Shown here in pieces: positions 34,170 to 46,443 of a DNA stretch of 64,000 nt. This stretch comes from Craterostigma plantagineum (taxonomy: Eukaryota; Streptophyta; Magnoliopsida; Lamiales; Linderniaceae): the NCBI GenBank assembly GCA_027422505.1, contig JAPQWV010001106.1, positions 1 through 64,000 on the forward strand, written 5' to 3'. The notes beneath the pieces were generated by a model. That model was not told where the DNA came from, did no database searches, and worked only from the letters and a program-made list of their open reading frames with translations. Every line of letters starts with the position of its first letter. Within the stretch, counting starts at the first letter, position 1. A program made the translations under genes and the position numbers.

Positions 34170-35390
34170 ACGCCGACTGGAATAACTCGGGATAACGAAC
34201 TCTCATATCGTCCTCACGTTCCCACGTGGCTTCCTCAATTAACTGATTTCGCCACGAAACTTTAACTAACGGAATAGTTTATTGCGGAGTCATTTCGATT
34301 CATACATCAAGATTTCCACGGGCTGCTCCTCGTAACTTAAGTCGGGCTTAAGTTGTTGGTAAAGAAGCTCGTTTTGGATCACGTGGCTCAGGTCCGCGAC
34401 GTACTTTCGTAATGTCGATACGTGAAATACGTCGTGAACTTGCGATAAAATAGCCGGCAATTCTAACTGATACGCGACTTCGCCGACTCTCTTAATGATT
34501 TTGAAAGGGCCTATGTATCTGGGACTTAGCTTGCCCTTCTTTCCAAAGCGCTTTACTCCTTTCATCGGGGAAATCTTTAGAAATACCTAGTCGTCCTCCG
34601 CGAACTCTAAAGGTTGTCTCCTGTGATCTACGTAACTCTTCTGTCGACTTTGAGCTCTTCACATTCTCTCCCGGATCTTCGTTACCGCTTTCGTCATTTC
34701 ACGGATCATATCAGGTCCCAATAGTGCTCGTTCGCCGATTTCGACCAATGGACTGGGGATCGGCATTTGCGCCCGTATAATGCTTCATACGGCGCCATTC
34801 CGATAGTAGCATGGAAACTGTTGTTGTAGGAGAATTCGATCAGTGGCAGGCATTTACTCCAGTCTCCATTGAAGTCTAGCACGCACGCTCGTAACATATC
34901 CTCAAGGGTTTGGATTGTTCGTTCAGACTGCCCGTCGGTCTGAGGATGATATGCAGTACTGAACGAGAGCTTAGTTCCGATCGCGATCTGTAAGCTCTGC
35001 CAAAAGTTGGATAGAAATCTCGAATCTCAATCCGAGACAATAGAGGTCAGAATTCCATGGAGTCGGATTATTTCTTGAATATAAAACTCAGCGTAGCGTT
35101 CCATGGAAAAAGTAGAACTGATTGGAAGGAAATGAGCGGAGTTTGTCAAGCGATCTACAATCACCCAAATGGCATCATGGCCTTTCGTCATATTGGGTAA
35201 ACCAATGACAAAGTCCATGGTGATGTGGTCCCACTTCCATTCGGGTATTGGTAAGGGCTGTAGAGTTCCAGCTGGTCGCTGGTGTTCGGCTTTGATCAGT
35301 TGACACGTCATACATCGATTTACGAACGTAGCGATGTCCTTTTTCATCCCACAACCAATACGTTATTCGCAAATCTTGATACATCTTTGT
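34170..35390 (-). pseudogene. Element E integrase with chromodomain-like tail
   Basis: Minus strand: zinc-binding end and core start at 35390-35027 (CMTCQLIKAEHQRPAG, HITMDFVIGLP with the first catalytic Asp, then [14 protein letters not shown]). The second and third catalytic regions are at about 35025-34900. From 34897 come [20 protein letters not shown] and [14 protein letters not shown]. At 34565-34290 is RYIGPFKIIKRVGEVAYQLEL and DVFHVSTLRKYVAD, and a broken tail runs to about 34180. It has several frameshifts and stops. Confidence 0.9.
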
Positions 35391-35539
35391 CGGGCTGGGG
35401 TTGCGTGTGCTTCTTTCGTTATCGTTCGTCGTAATTCTTCATCATTGGGTACGTACAACCGATTCTTGTATAGCAAAGTTCCATTTTCTCGGGTTTCGAA
35501 GTCCTCGGGTAGAGCATCTTTCACCTTCAGATAAAATTC

Positions 35540-36140
35540 ATCTTCTTCTTATGCTTTTCTGATTCGCTCTAGCAACGTAGGTTGTAGAGTCAGCGTTGCT
35601 AGTTTTATCTCAACTTCGCCTAATTCAACTATCTCCACTCCAAGATTGCTTAACTCTACATTCATAGCTTTGCGACTCAACGCATCTGCGACTACGTTTG
35701 CTTTGCCTGGATGATAGTTGATAACGCAGTCATAGTCCTTTACTAGCTCTAGCCATCGCCGCTGCCTCATATTCAGCTCTTTCTGAGTGAATAATTACTT
35801 CAAACTCTTATGGTCGGTGAAAATCTCGCACCTTTCTCCGTCGAGGTAATGTCGCCATATCTTTAATGCAAATTCAACTGCTGTTAGCTCAAGGTCGTGG
35901 GTCGGGTAGTTTTTCTCATATTTTTAGTTGTCGTGAGGCATAAGCAATTACTGTTTGTATTAATACGTAGCCTAGGCCGTTCTTCGAGGCGTCACTGTAG
36001 ACGAAGAACCCTCCGATTCGTGATGGTATAGTCAGAATGGGAGCAGAAGTAAGTCGCTTCTTGAGCTCCTGGAAACTTTGTTCACACGTCTTGGTCCATT
36101 TGAAAGGTACGTTCTTTCTTGTAAGGTTCGTCAATGTTGA
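35540..36140 (-). pseudogene. Element E RNase H
   Basis: Open part at 36134-35916 with FKWTKTCEQSFQELKKRL and the catalytic YSDASKNGLGY. After a gap in frame, 35770-35549 has [14 protein letters not shown] and [17 protein letters not shown]. The Asp of the first block is retained. Confidence 0.9.
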
Positions 36141-36149
36141 GGCGATGTT

Positions 36150-36960
36150 AGAGAAATCAGCTATGAATGTGCGGTAATATCCTGCGAGCCGAGGAAACTC
36201 CTAACTTCTGTAGGAGTGGTAGGACGTGGCCAACTGTTCACAGCTTCAATTTTACTTGGGTCCACAGAGATTCCATTTCCAGAAATTACGTGTCCCAAGA
36301 AACCTACTTGTTCAAGCCAAAATTCACATTTCTTGAATTTGGCCTAGAGCTGTTTCTCTCGTAGAATTCCTAAGACGGTTCGTAGATGGCTTTCTGTTCG
36401 TCCCTTGTCTTAGAATAGATCAGAATATCGTCGATAAAGACGATGACAAAACAATCAAGATAGTCTTTAAAGACTCGGTTCATAAGATCCATAAAGGCTG
36501 TGGGGGCATTTGTTAGTCCGAAAGGCATGACCAAAAATTCGTAATGGCCGTACCTCGTACTGAATGCTGTTTTAGGAAGGTCTGTATCCCGGATCTTTAA
36601 TTGATGGTATCCGAACAGAGATCGATTTTCGAGAATATCGTTGTACTTGTAGCTGGTCGAAATAAATCATCGATCCTCGGCATTGGGTACTTATTCTTGA
36701 TCGTAATCTTGTTCAGCTCTCTATAGTCGATGCATAGTCGCATCGACCCATCATTCTTTCGTACGAAAAGGACTGGCGCTCCCCGCGGTGAAAAGCTTGG
36801 TTGGATGAAACTTTTCTGTAACAGATCTTCTAATTGTTCTTTCAACTCTTTGAGTTCGTTTGGCGCTAGGCGATAAGGAGCTTAGAAATAGGGGCGGATC
36901 CCAGCATCAAATCTATCGTGAATTGTATTTCTCGATCAGGGGGTAACCCCGGGAGATCAT
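36150..36960 (-). pseudogene. Element E reverse transcriptase
   Basis: The open stretch at 36845-36597 has [40 protein letters not shown] and KIDL. Further down on the minus strand, MPFGLTNAP is at about 36530-36500 and the FIDDILI box at about 36450-36420. The frame is broken in at least three places between 36600 and 36150. Confidence 0.9.
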
Positions 36961-36976
36961 CGGGAAATAAATCAGC

Positions 36977-37490
36977 CTATTCATTAACTATCGACACATC
37001 TTTCTGTTCTGGCTGAGGTAAATCCTCTGCCTTCACCGCGTATATGAGAAAAGACTCACAACCGGACCTCATAGTCGTTGAGCCTTCAGAGCATCGTGGA
37101 ATACGGCTCGATTTTACTTTACCCGAAAAAGTAAATTCCCCTCCTTCGGGAAATTGAAATTTAACGACCTTCTTATTACAATCTATAATGGCACCATATC
37201 TCGAGAGCCAATCCATCCCAACTATGACATCATAGTCGTTCATTGGGATCACTATAAGGTCGACGCTCAGATTTCTACCCTCAATGTTCACGGAACATCC
37301 TTCCAGCACTTGGCTAGTGCGCGTTGGATCATCGTGTGGCAAAGTAACTATGTAATTGCATTCAGATAAGGTAGGAGAGATTCTCACCTTCTCCAAATAT
37401 TTGGCCAACACAAATAAATGTGTGGACCCAGAGTTAATCAATATAGCTTTGGGCACGTCATAGATAGTTAACGTACCCGTCACTACGGAA
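36977..37490 (-). pseudogene. Element E protease, catalytic Asp replaced
   Basis: A 168-residue open frame with the retropepsin layout: the active-site region reads AILINSGSTHLFV, where the family has LIDSGSTHSF, and VIPMNDYDVIVGMDWLSRYGA follows. The Asp-to-Asn change in DSG should inactivate it even though the frame is intact. The C-terminal part runs toward RT ('KDVSIVNE'). Confidence 0.88.
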
Positions 37491-37499
37491 GGGTTTGCT

Positions 37500-38580
37500 T
37501 CAGCCTCCTCGTTTGTTTATGTGAAAACTCGTGCTGGCACTGGAGGGGGTCGGACCAATGGTTGATTCAGGACTTGAGGCACATTCAATGACACGTTCTA
37601 GCATGGTGTCCAACCTTTCCGCATCGAAAACACTATGGAATACAACATACGCCGTAGTGATAGCGTTCGCACTGTTGACACTGTGGTGCGGTGTTCGAGG
37701 TCGGTTTGGAATATTAACGGTCCTTGGCTTGGCCTTGGTCTCCAATTCTGTTGGCCCTCTCATTCCCGCGGTAGTTTGGCGCATTTCCAAAGAACTGGCG
37801 TTTCTGATTTCCTCCACCTGGTGTCCTTCTGTCCTCCTCTTTGCATCTTGTGCCTTAGCAACTCAGTCTCCTCCTATGCAGCTAAGATGGCTCGTTCAGC
37901 GATACGCGCATACGTCTTTCCCTCCGTGTGGTACATGCTTACGCTTCGAAAGGTCTCAGGTTTAGAAAGCGCTCGATTGTCAGCTCATCAGTGGCCACTA
38001 TATGTGGCACAAACCTCGAAAGTTGCTCAAATTTGCGAATGTAGTCTGCCACAGACATCCCTCCTTGTTTGAGATTTATGAACTCGTTCAGCTTCTGCGC
38101 CTATCCGGTGCCGTAAAATACTTTCCTCGGAAGAGCGTCTTGAACCTCTCCCAGGTCATCGTAGTGGGATCCTCGAGCACCTGAATGGCATCCGCCAGTA
38201 GCCCGCGTTCCCACGCAACATGAAGGTGGCACATGTCACCTTCTCGGTATCAGGTAAGTGACTTACGCAAAACATATTTTCAATTGTCCTGACCCAGTCC
38301 TCTGCATAGTAAGATCGGCGGCTTCCTCGAACGTAGGGGGTTTAATCTTCGGAACCACTCCCGATAGCTTCTACACGTTCTAGTCCCTGGGACGCATGAC
38401 GTTCCGATGAGTTCTGAAGGTGGATGAGATCGTTAATCTGATCTGACTGTCGTCGAATCAGATCGGTCGGTTGATGGATGGCAGAATTGTCGATAGGTGG
38501 GGATACAGATCCCGCCCTACGACTAGAACTCCCTACATACTCTCGACGTCCCTTCAGCATTTTTAACTATTTCTACAATT
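37500..38580 (-). pseudogene. Element E gag, broken
   Basis: The N-terminal region near 38560 opens MLKGRREYVGSSSRRAG. Capsid sequence is scattered over 38300-37820. The nucleocapsid at about 37700-37600 has CQQCERYHYGVC and then, after a stop, the CCHC knuckle CFRCGKVGHHARTC. This resembles the two-part cysteine layout of element D. Confidence 0.8.
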
Positions 38581-38727
38581 GTTCACAGAAAGCATATATA
38601 AACTAACACGTAATCATATAATCAAGTATTAAACATATATAATCAAGTATTAAAACTTACAGGCTAGGCTGGTTCTACAGGCTTTTGAGCGGCAGTACAT
38701 GGACATTCTGCAGAATCTAGAGCCTAT

Positions 38728-38739
38728 GCTCTGATACCA
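38728..38739 (-). other. Primer binding site of element E
   Basis: TGGTATCAGAGC on the minus strand, 2 nt from the LTR end at 38742. Confidence 0.92.
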
Positions 38740-38741
38740 CA

Positions 38742-41149
38742 TGTGGCAACCCTCGTTTTCTAATTAAGATTAGTGGCGTATTCTCGCAACGTAAGTCGCA
38801 GAAGACCCGTCTAACAAAAACGTTTTCCTAAATAATTTACATTACGACAAAATATCATCTACAATGTCATCAATATACACGGGCCGTAACCCCAAAAGTC
38901 AAAATATTCAAAATCCCTATCGCCGCTCCTTAGGTCTTCATCTATGTACCGTCCCGCCCTCAAAAGTCCGTGGAGCACCGCCACCAGCCGCCTCAGTTTT
39001 GACGCGTATCAGTGTCAGATTCGGTACCTACAAACACGTAAACGCTGAGCGAATTGGCCAGTAGGTGAATATGATGCATGTATAAGTGTGCACTCAATCC
39101 CAACCCCAGTATCCCACGTGCCAATGCACACCCTTTCTTTTCCGACTTTCCTATCTCATATCGTACAACACAGGGCCCTAGGTTAGGCTTGGCACCAACT
39201 CACGCAATAAATATCATGGGCGGTCACGTGATTCCCGTATCCAATATCATGGGTGATAACACCCGTATCCAATATCATGGGTGATAACACCCGTATCCCC
39301 TGGGTGATCACACCCGTATCATGGGCGGTCAGACCCGTATCAGTACCATGGGTAAATATACATGTATCCCCCGGCGGTGTGCACTTCGAATTGACCACAT
39401 CCAATTAGACAGATCGTTCACGTCTGTCTCCCGCCAAGTGCCCTGCGAGCCCAATCTCAATCTACCCCGCCTTACCAATATGTCGAGTCATCACCATCTC
39501 AATACGGTGGAAACCATCTCTCAATTCGATGTGATATGCACATGACATGCATATAATCGTAATACCACGTAAAAACATAGTCCGCATGAAATGTACGTAA
39601 AACACGTAAATCACATAAATCATCGAATCACATGAAAGCATAGAAGTCACATATGTGTTTACAGAATGTAGATGAATGATTCACCTACCTGTCCTCCTAC
39701 TATAGTCAAATAAGATATCTGTGGGGTCCCTATAAGTCGATCCTCTTAATGAATAAATATTATTAGTATGTGTATACATTCTCGCACTGGACTTATTTAA
39801 AATAATTGTATTTCGATACTAGACTTAGCAGTCAACGGTCAACCCTCAAAATTCCTTAATAACTCGTGAACTCGTTTGGCTCGTGAACGTTCACAATTCG
39901 TGAAGTCTTGGGGCCCGCGAAATTCATTCGGCTAGCGAAAGGTTTATGATTCACGAACTCTCAGACCCGCGAAATAGCCCGGGTAGTACGCTGACCCGTG
40001 AAATAAGTTGACCCGCGAAGCCCCTTTCACTACAATTAAGATTCGCGAATTCTGTATTGGCCCGCGACATCAATTCGAGCCCGCGAGAGGCGGGACTTCA
40101 AGTCACAGGCATCCGCCCGCGAAAATGAGATTGGCCCACGAGAACCGATTTCGGCCCGAATTGTCTTTCACCATTCGCGAACATTTTCAGCCCGCGAGAA
40201 TAGTTATCGACCCAACCCTTATTTCACGTTTGGAAAATCTTAACAGCCCGTGAAGACCGCACCGTCTCTCTTAGTTATTCAGCCCGCGAACTCATTTCAC
40301 GACCCGAAAAATTTTACAGTTCGCGACACTTAATTCGCGAAGCTCAATTCGCGAAACACACCTAACAATTCATCCGAATTCCAAAATGATAATTCTTTTC
40401 AAAACCCTTAAAAACTAAGACTAAACTGCCATCTTAATTATCTTAAGCATTCATTCTAATTCCGGGGAATGGTACGCCTCAACTATATTAAAGTTCTACC
40501 CTTCTGACTATTTCATATATCGAAATCACTAGTACCCTATTTTCCATATGATCATAATTATATTGGTTTTCTAAACATGCTAACCCTTGGAAAAGCCTAT
40601 ATAATCATCACTTAACCATATATTAAGGTGACGTTAGACCATTGAAATACCAACAATAAATTAAACAAGATAGCTTTACTCATATGAATTTCATACCTCG
40701 ATTGGAGGTTGATTTTCGATGTTTTGAATGCTCATGACTCTTTTGTTTCCCTTCAGGTTTTCTCTCTTCTCAACACTCGCTTTCCTAAGGGTTTTACGTT
40801 ACCTATATGGATTCGAGATGTTTATTGAGGTTTTCGATTTTGCAACTGATGAGACTAGGTGGTGAAAAAGTTTTTTCCCTCACCCTTAAGCAACTTATTA
40901 TTAGAGTTTATCGTTGAAAATTTGGGCTAAAGTCACGTATGAAACAAAGCCCAATATCCCTATGTTATTATTTTGTCAATCATGGCTCTAACATTATAAG
41001 TACTTGTATTATTATTTTCGGATATTATTTGAAACTACAAAAATCTATATTTTCGTTCTAAGACTTTGATTAAGTTATCCCAATCTTAATTCACAAACTT
41101 ACATAATTAATTACATCAAAATGCCGTCTTAAAATTTACGGGTATTACA
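38742..41149 (-). repeat. 5' LTR of element E, 2,408 bp
   Basis: On the plus strand TGTGGCAACC...GGGTATTACA. It contains a tandem array of 'tatcatgggtgataacacccg' units at 39215-39340. It also holds a CpG-rich stretch (39840-40360) with about 20 copies of a short 'cccgcgaa/ttcgcgaa' motif. Both features recur in diverged form in LTR G. Confidence 0.9.
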
Positions 41150-42467
41150 GTAAAAAGTTGCATTTCAATCAACGGACTGTAAAAACGCTATTGAAAGAGA
41201 CGGACTGTAACAAGCTGTCTAGAGCGATAGGAAAGCAAAATATAACTTAGACAGCTATATGGAGTGAGACTAGCTAAAAAGGTTGTACACTGAGTGTGTA
41301 AACAAAATCTTCTGCGTGCCTTACTTGTTGGGAAGAAGGGAAGAGAATATGAGATTGAACTCTTATAAACAAACTAATGTCTATCACATCAACTCATACA
41401 CACACTTTAGTTTACAGTCTAGACCGATTCGTATTTTCCGCATTATCGGTAAGCTGTTTTATCAAGCACCGGTTTCAGTCTTTAACGAGACTAAAACCAT
41501 TAGATAAGAGATTATGTGTTTATTCACCTCCAACTTAAACATAAAATCGATACTAACATTTAGAGTTGGATGATATGGCTTTACAAAGATATCATTTCGC
41601 TCATTTTGCTCATAATAATTACTTCTTTATCGCCCAATTTAAATTTTCTTTCATCCTTAATTGATTGAATAAGTTTCATATGTTCCTCGCATAACATAGA
41701 TTACACAAGTCATTTATATACTCCTTATTTAATCTATGTTGTAGACTTCTTTTTTGTTTTTAAATAAAAGTCGCTCTACTAGTTCCAAGAAAAATAGCTT
41801 GAATATTCTAGCTTTAACCCTCATCTTAAATAAAAATAATTAAATTGTATAAAATAAACTAACTAAGGATGTAATAGAGATTTTACTTTTATTTGTAATA
41901 TGTGTGCAATTATCTTAAACGACTTAATTTTAAAACAGAGTATATCCGGCATATGAATATTACTGAAAATTGATCAAAGTTCAGTTAAACCAACTTAAAT
42001 AAATACATTTCCAACTATGAGTGAAACCTTGCCATCTGACTTTGTATATTATATTAATGTAAAACAGATCTTTACTAAGAAATTTATGCGTACAAAATGA
42101 TAGCCATGGCTTGTGCCTGCGCGCAGCGTGCCCTTCTCCATCAAAACAAAAGATAAAATAAATTGCAAGTTGACTACAATAAATTCGAAAAAAAACTAAC
42201 ACGCATTTTATCCAATAAAACATAAAAATGATGAATTAGAAAAAGTTAATTTATGACATATATGAGAAGGTGGCTAATTAGAGTGTGATGTAAATATTAC
42301 TGACTAAAAACTTATGTGGGTATTCTAAACTATAAGCGTGTGTGTGATGCTGACTGAAGCATCCATTTAGACTAGAGCCACTTGTAACTCGTCAGCAAGA
42401 ATCAAATTATTTGACCGGACCTTATAGTAATTAAACGGTTCAGAGCTCTATCCTATTGATCTTATAC

Positions 42468-42502
<35 letters not shown>

Positions 42503-43183
42503 CTTTAGTACATTTTCGTGGTGTTAATAGATTCATAGAAAAGTTTAGTCCAATATCCCGCACGAGGGCGACCATAGGACCGGAAAATTTATGTACGGAC
42601 ACCTACAAAAAATTACGATAGATATATATGTCGAGCTTTTAGTTATAGAATTTGCCATTTTATATTGTGACGGTTAACTAAATATATATAACTACTATAT
42701 ACAAACATTGCTTATATCACCAATTGAACTCTTTAAATTTTCGACACATCAATGAAAATCCAAATTTTGAAACATGTCGAAAATCCAACAAAGTTTGGCT
42801 CATTCCAAGTTGGTAGGAAAATACCACAATATATTTTTTCCTCCTTTTTTTCATTTTTGGACTATTTCTTGTATATAGCATTTAGCGCATAGACACGAGT
42901 CAAACAATTCTAATCCAATTAAACATCGATCAAACCTAAGATAAAACTATTCATCATTCAAACCGATTTTCACGCCCTCGTTCAAATTCATACTTCCCAT
43001 TCAAAATCAAACCAATAGCTTTCCTCATCATCCTTATCACATTATCAATCTTATATAAACCCCTCGAAGTCCTCCTCCTAACGATAAATTACATACATTC
43101 AAAATCAAAACTAATCTCCGCCACAATTAGTTAAACATAGACAAAGTTTTCATAACACCCTCTTCGAATATTCCATCTAAGAT
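41150..43183. other. Non-coding region upstream of the TIR pseudogene
   Basis: I recognise no transposon ends or coding domains. It includes a (TA)n microsatellite at 42470-42499 and two copies of 'gacggactgtaa' near 41180 and 41207. AT content is high throughout. The last 200 bases probably include the former promoter and 5' untranslated region of the TIR gene. Short open frames at 41283-41507 and 42223-41981 have no recognisable features. Confidence 0.5.
42470..42499. repeat. (TA)n microsatellite
   Basis: About 15 uninterrupted TA units. Confidence 0.97.
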
Positions 43184-43973
43184 ATGCAACGGCCATTTTC
43201 TTCAAAGGCCAAGAAAATATTCAATCAGCTGATAAAACCCTCAAATCCTTCGCAACAATCGTCCTCGTGCGATGTGTTCATCAACCATCGAGGGATAGAC
43301 ACAAAGAAAAATGTGTCGGGGCTTTTATACCACCATTATGTGCGATGAATCTACGCCCCTTTTTGGACAGCAAGAGAATGAAGCCCGGCGACAAAACTGT
43401 TTGAGAAGATCGATGTGGCGATAAGAGAATGTAAAATTGGTGTTGCTGTCTTCTCTCCAACGTACTGCGACTCTTATTTTTGCTTGCACGAGTTTAGTCT
43501 CATGATGGAGTTGAGGCCTATTTTTTGTGATGTGAAGCCTTCAGAACTTAGGGTTAGAGACTATGGAGATCATTGTACTGAGGATGAGTTGGCTATGTTT
43601 ACATTGGCCCTTGAGGAGGCTAGGAACACCGTGGGGTTAACGTTCGACACATTAAATGGGTAAGTTATGATATATAAGGCCTCATTATATATGTATTTAT
43701 TTCGAATATTTCCTATGAAATGATGCATTTTGAGCTACTTATAATCGCTGACAATTCAAATATTCATGGGTTAAGCTTGTCAAAGATATTCATCAATGTT
43801 ACTGAGCTACTTATATTGACTTGCATACTTTTCATGTTTAGTAAGTAATTTATGATTTTCTTTTTGATCTTAGGGATTGGCCAGAATTTCTTTCTAATGC
43901 TACTGAAGTGGTGATCAAGAACATGATTGAAGCCAAAGAAGAAGAACAACAAAACAGAATTTTAACATCATAG
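43184..43973 (+). pseudogene. TIR-domain protein (TIR-only type), two exons, frameshifted
   Basis: Plant TIR domains act in immune signalling as NAD-cleaving enzymes. The ATG at 43184 begins a Ser/Lys-rich start, then SSCDVFINHRGIDTKKNVSG (beta-A and BB-loop region), YHHYVR and a stop. The sequence continues one frame over as MNLRPFLDSKRMKPGD (about 43341-43395), then, after an extra A in an A run near 43398, as LFEKIDVAIRECKIGVAVFS and CLHEF. The Glu of CLHEF is at the position of the catalytic Glu. About five codons are missing between MMEL and PIFCDVKPS. Exon 1 ends at 43659 (GG/GTAAGT), the intron is 43660-43873 (...TTGATCTTAG), and exon 2 adds DWPEFLSNATEVVIKN and a Glu-rich end. Nothing resembling NB-ARC or LRR follows. 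The C-terminus looks natural, so this was a TIR-only gene, now broken by two frameshifts and a small deletion. Confidence 0.87.
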
Positions 43974-45650
43974 ATCACATGGTTGTGGCCTGCCAAGGTT
44001 TTCAAGAAAGGACTCCGTTCGCCAACATATATAAATATATATAAATCCATCGATAATTTAGATTTCCAGTGAGTACTATTTGACTCAGGGAGTTCCATGA
44101 CTCGACTAAGGAAAGTATCCTTATACCATCTAAAGGATGTAAGGGTTTTACACCTAAGATTTTGAAGAAGAGTTCTGATATTTTCAGAATTGTCAGACCA
44201 TCGGCCTGTGAAGTGTTCAATGATGTTTACACATAGTGTATAAACAACATTATCAACCTGTTGACAATTTTCTTCTTTAATGGTTTGATAAATATCATCT
44301 TTTTCATGTTGAGATAAATAGTCATCCCACCATCCTTTTAACTGACCAGTAAAGCGACAATCATTTTTGCAACAGCTTTATCAATAGTTTGATTAGCTTT
44401 GCAAATAGTACTATACATAAGCATCATATGAATCATATTATAGACTTGTCTTTCGGTATAACCGTCTAAATTCCATTCGTATATACTTCTACCACTATAC
44501 GAATTATTGAGCATAAATTCTTGTTCTTCGAACAAGATATCTTGAGGAGTAGGCCTAGGGTAATAATATTTACTTTGAGTTGGCCTATCTGCATATTTTA
44601 TATGCTTTAATTTATTAATTTGTTCATTAAATGTGTTTTGAATATCTTGAATATTATCAGAATTTTCCATTCGATTTTCAAGTTCTTCACTTAAAGTATT
44701 AATCTTAAGATTCTTAAGTTTTTCTTCAAGTAAATTTCAATATGAGAGATTGATTTTAATTTGAAATCTGTAATTTCGATTTTTTTGATTTTTTCGATTT
44801 CAGCTTTATCCTTTAAAAGATAATTCTTTATATCTTAACTGAAGATGAAATTTCTTCAATATTTTTTTTAAGTAAAGAAATTTGTTCTCCTAAAACAATA
44901 ACATACATATTTGTATAATTTGTTGTTTTAAAAGACAATTAACATAACTTATAGTCACAGTAAGCGTATCATTTTCAAATAATTTTTGAAAAGCATTAAA
45001 ATATCTTATTTCATTTTCTTTTTCCATTTGGAAACTAGTTTGAGGAGGATAAATTGAATTTAAATTTTTTCCTGTTGAAAGCTTATAATTTCTTTCAAGA
45101 ACATTTATCATATTTTAAAATATTTTGTCAAAAACCATGGAACAAAAGATAACATTTCGTTGCGTTTTGACAAATCTTTATAAAATTCATTTTGCAAAAT
45201 TATTTTATCTTCTTTATTAAAACTTCCAAAAACCATTTTCTGAAAAGTTCTCATTTGGGTAAATTAAATTCTTGATTTATTTTCTTTCTTGCCGGTGAAC
45301 CCGAACTAAAATCAATTTTGGGTTTTAAATCCATTAAACATGAATGAAATCCATTTCTGACTCGGTTATTTCCTAGTCTTGATTTTTAAAAACTCCATGA
45401 ACAATATTATCTGAATTAATTCTTAATTCTTCAACTTTATTTTGAAGATAATCACTAGAAGTTGATTCTCTAATTTGAGAAGTCGAAGCTCTAGAAGGAG
45501 ATTTTATCATATAATCACTTGGTGAATAATGAGAAGAAGCTGATCTTGTCATTCTAGATCTAGGAGTTTTGATAGATCTTTGATTTTGTTCGAATTGTAT
45601 TTGAACAGATCCGTCAGTTGTTTGTATGATTTGAGTAGGATTATTTTTAT
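43974..45650 (-). pseudogene. Endogenous pararetrovirus: coat protein region
   Basis: On the minus strand, an open 110-residue part at 44670-44338 contains SKYYYPRPTPQDILFEEQEF and SIYEWNLDGYTERQVYNMIH, a layout I associate with Florendovirus/Petuvirus-type coat proteins. Decayed frames continue to 43976 ('MELPESNSTHWKSK' near 44095). Upstream (45650-44690) are Lys/Glu/Asn-rich frames that look like the acidic, coiled-coil stretch between movement and coat domains. No zinc knuckle follows; the viral sequence ends beside the TIR stop codon. Multiple stops make it non-functional. Confidence 0.85.
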
Positions 45651-46440
45651 TTTAGGTTGAGGAGGCATAGCTCTTTCGATTATCCAATTTTCAGGAAATT
45701 GTATTTCTTCCCATTTTATAGATCTTCGAGTTGTAATATTAGATCTACTAAATTAGTTTCTATTAGAACCGTTTCGTTAATTGGTTTATCAACAATTTTG
45801 CACTGAGGATTCAGCGTATATAAGGCTTATAATAAATTCTATAACAGATACATATTACTTCCAATCCCGGAGCGAAATTATATCCGTGAGTTTTGACATT
45901 AATGTCAGAGCATCCAATATATTGACATCAGTCAATGATAATTGGAGGTTAGGATAAACATTAAAATAAACTGGACCATGAGCTAGACTAGACTGAATTA
46001 TTCCCATAAGGGATTGTTTCCAGTCGAGATTTCTACCATCTCTAAGAGCTGCTATAAAACTCTCTAAACCTTCTAAGGTCAAAGGCTTTAAAGGCTACCT
46101 GTACTAACCCAATATGAATAAATTTATGATTTATTCTATATTTTTCTAAGTCTCTATTACTTAGAAGTCTAATAATCATTTCTTCGTTATTCAAAGAAAT
46201 TGTTTCCTCAGTAGTTTTTACTACTATATATATACATATATATAATTCATTCGTTTTATTTAATTATTTTTTCCAGCTGCAAAACCCTCGGTTTTTCTGG
46301 AGGTAATTTATTAGGGCATAGCTTGCTAACATGTTGAATTAATTTTTTCTTGCATCGTTTCGTAGTTCATACGGTGAATGTATTACTACACTTCGTCTGT
46401 AATGATTAAAAGAATGAAATGTCGTTGTAATCTATTAAAT
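45651..46440 (-). pseudogene. Endogenous pararetrovirus: movement protein region
   Basis: Movement proteins of this family let virus pass through plasmodesmata. An open stretch at 46082-45855 reads TLEGLESFIAALRDGRNLDW, then GPVYFNVYPNLQLSLTDVNI, a conserved block of caulimovirid movement proteins. The frame then shifts, and a further piece with 'ENWIIERAMPPQP' is at about 45700-45660. The part above 46083 is too decayed to delimit; the match fades by about 46380-46440, where a Helitron end begins. It is collinear and on the same strand as the coat protein part. Confidence 0.85.
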
Positions 46441-46443
46441 AAA

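Larger units (their letters stand above)
34004..41149 (-). mobile_element. Gypsy element E, Tekay-type, with truncated 3' LTR
   Basis: The 5' LTR is complete (38742-41149, 2,408 bp), with PBS 38728-38739 and polypurine tract 34136-34150. Only the first 132 bp of the 3' LTR remain (34004-34135) before pararetrovirus sequence begins. Minus-strand order is gag, protease, RT, RNase H, integrase, tail. It is related to D at protein level but belongs to a different LTR family. Its LTR is related to the plus-strand LTR G at 48078-50140. No target duplication can be seen because one end is lost. Confidence 0.9.

Noticed and set aside
37531..38072. Two overlapping plus-strand frames of about 145 codons each.
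   Set aside because: They are antisense to the element E gag, whose cysteine motifs read on the minus strand.
41150..43183. A hidden gene or transposon between element E and the TIR pseudogene.
   Set aside because: No domain, terminal repeat, PBS or polypurine tract was found. Only an AT microsatellite and short unsupported frames are present.
14335..46440. A replication-competent endogenous virus.
   Set aside because: All pieces are frameshifted and carry stops, they are separated by kilobases of other elements, and the zinc-knuckle region between coat protein and protease was not found.
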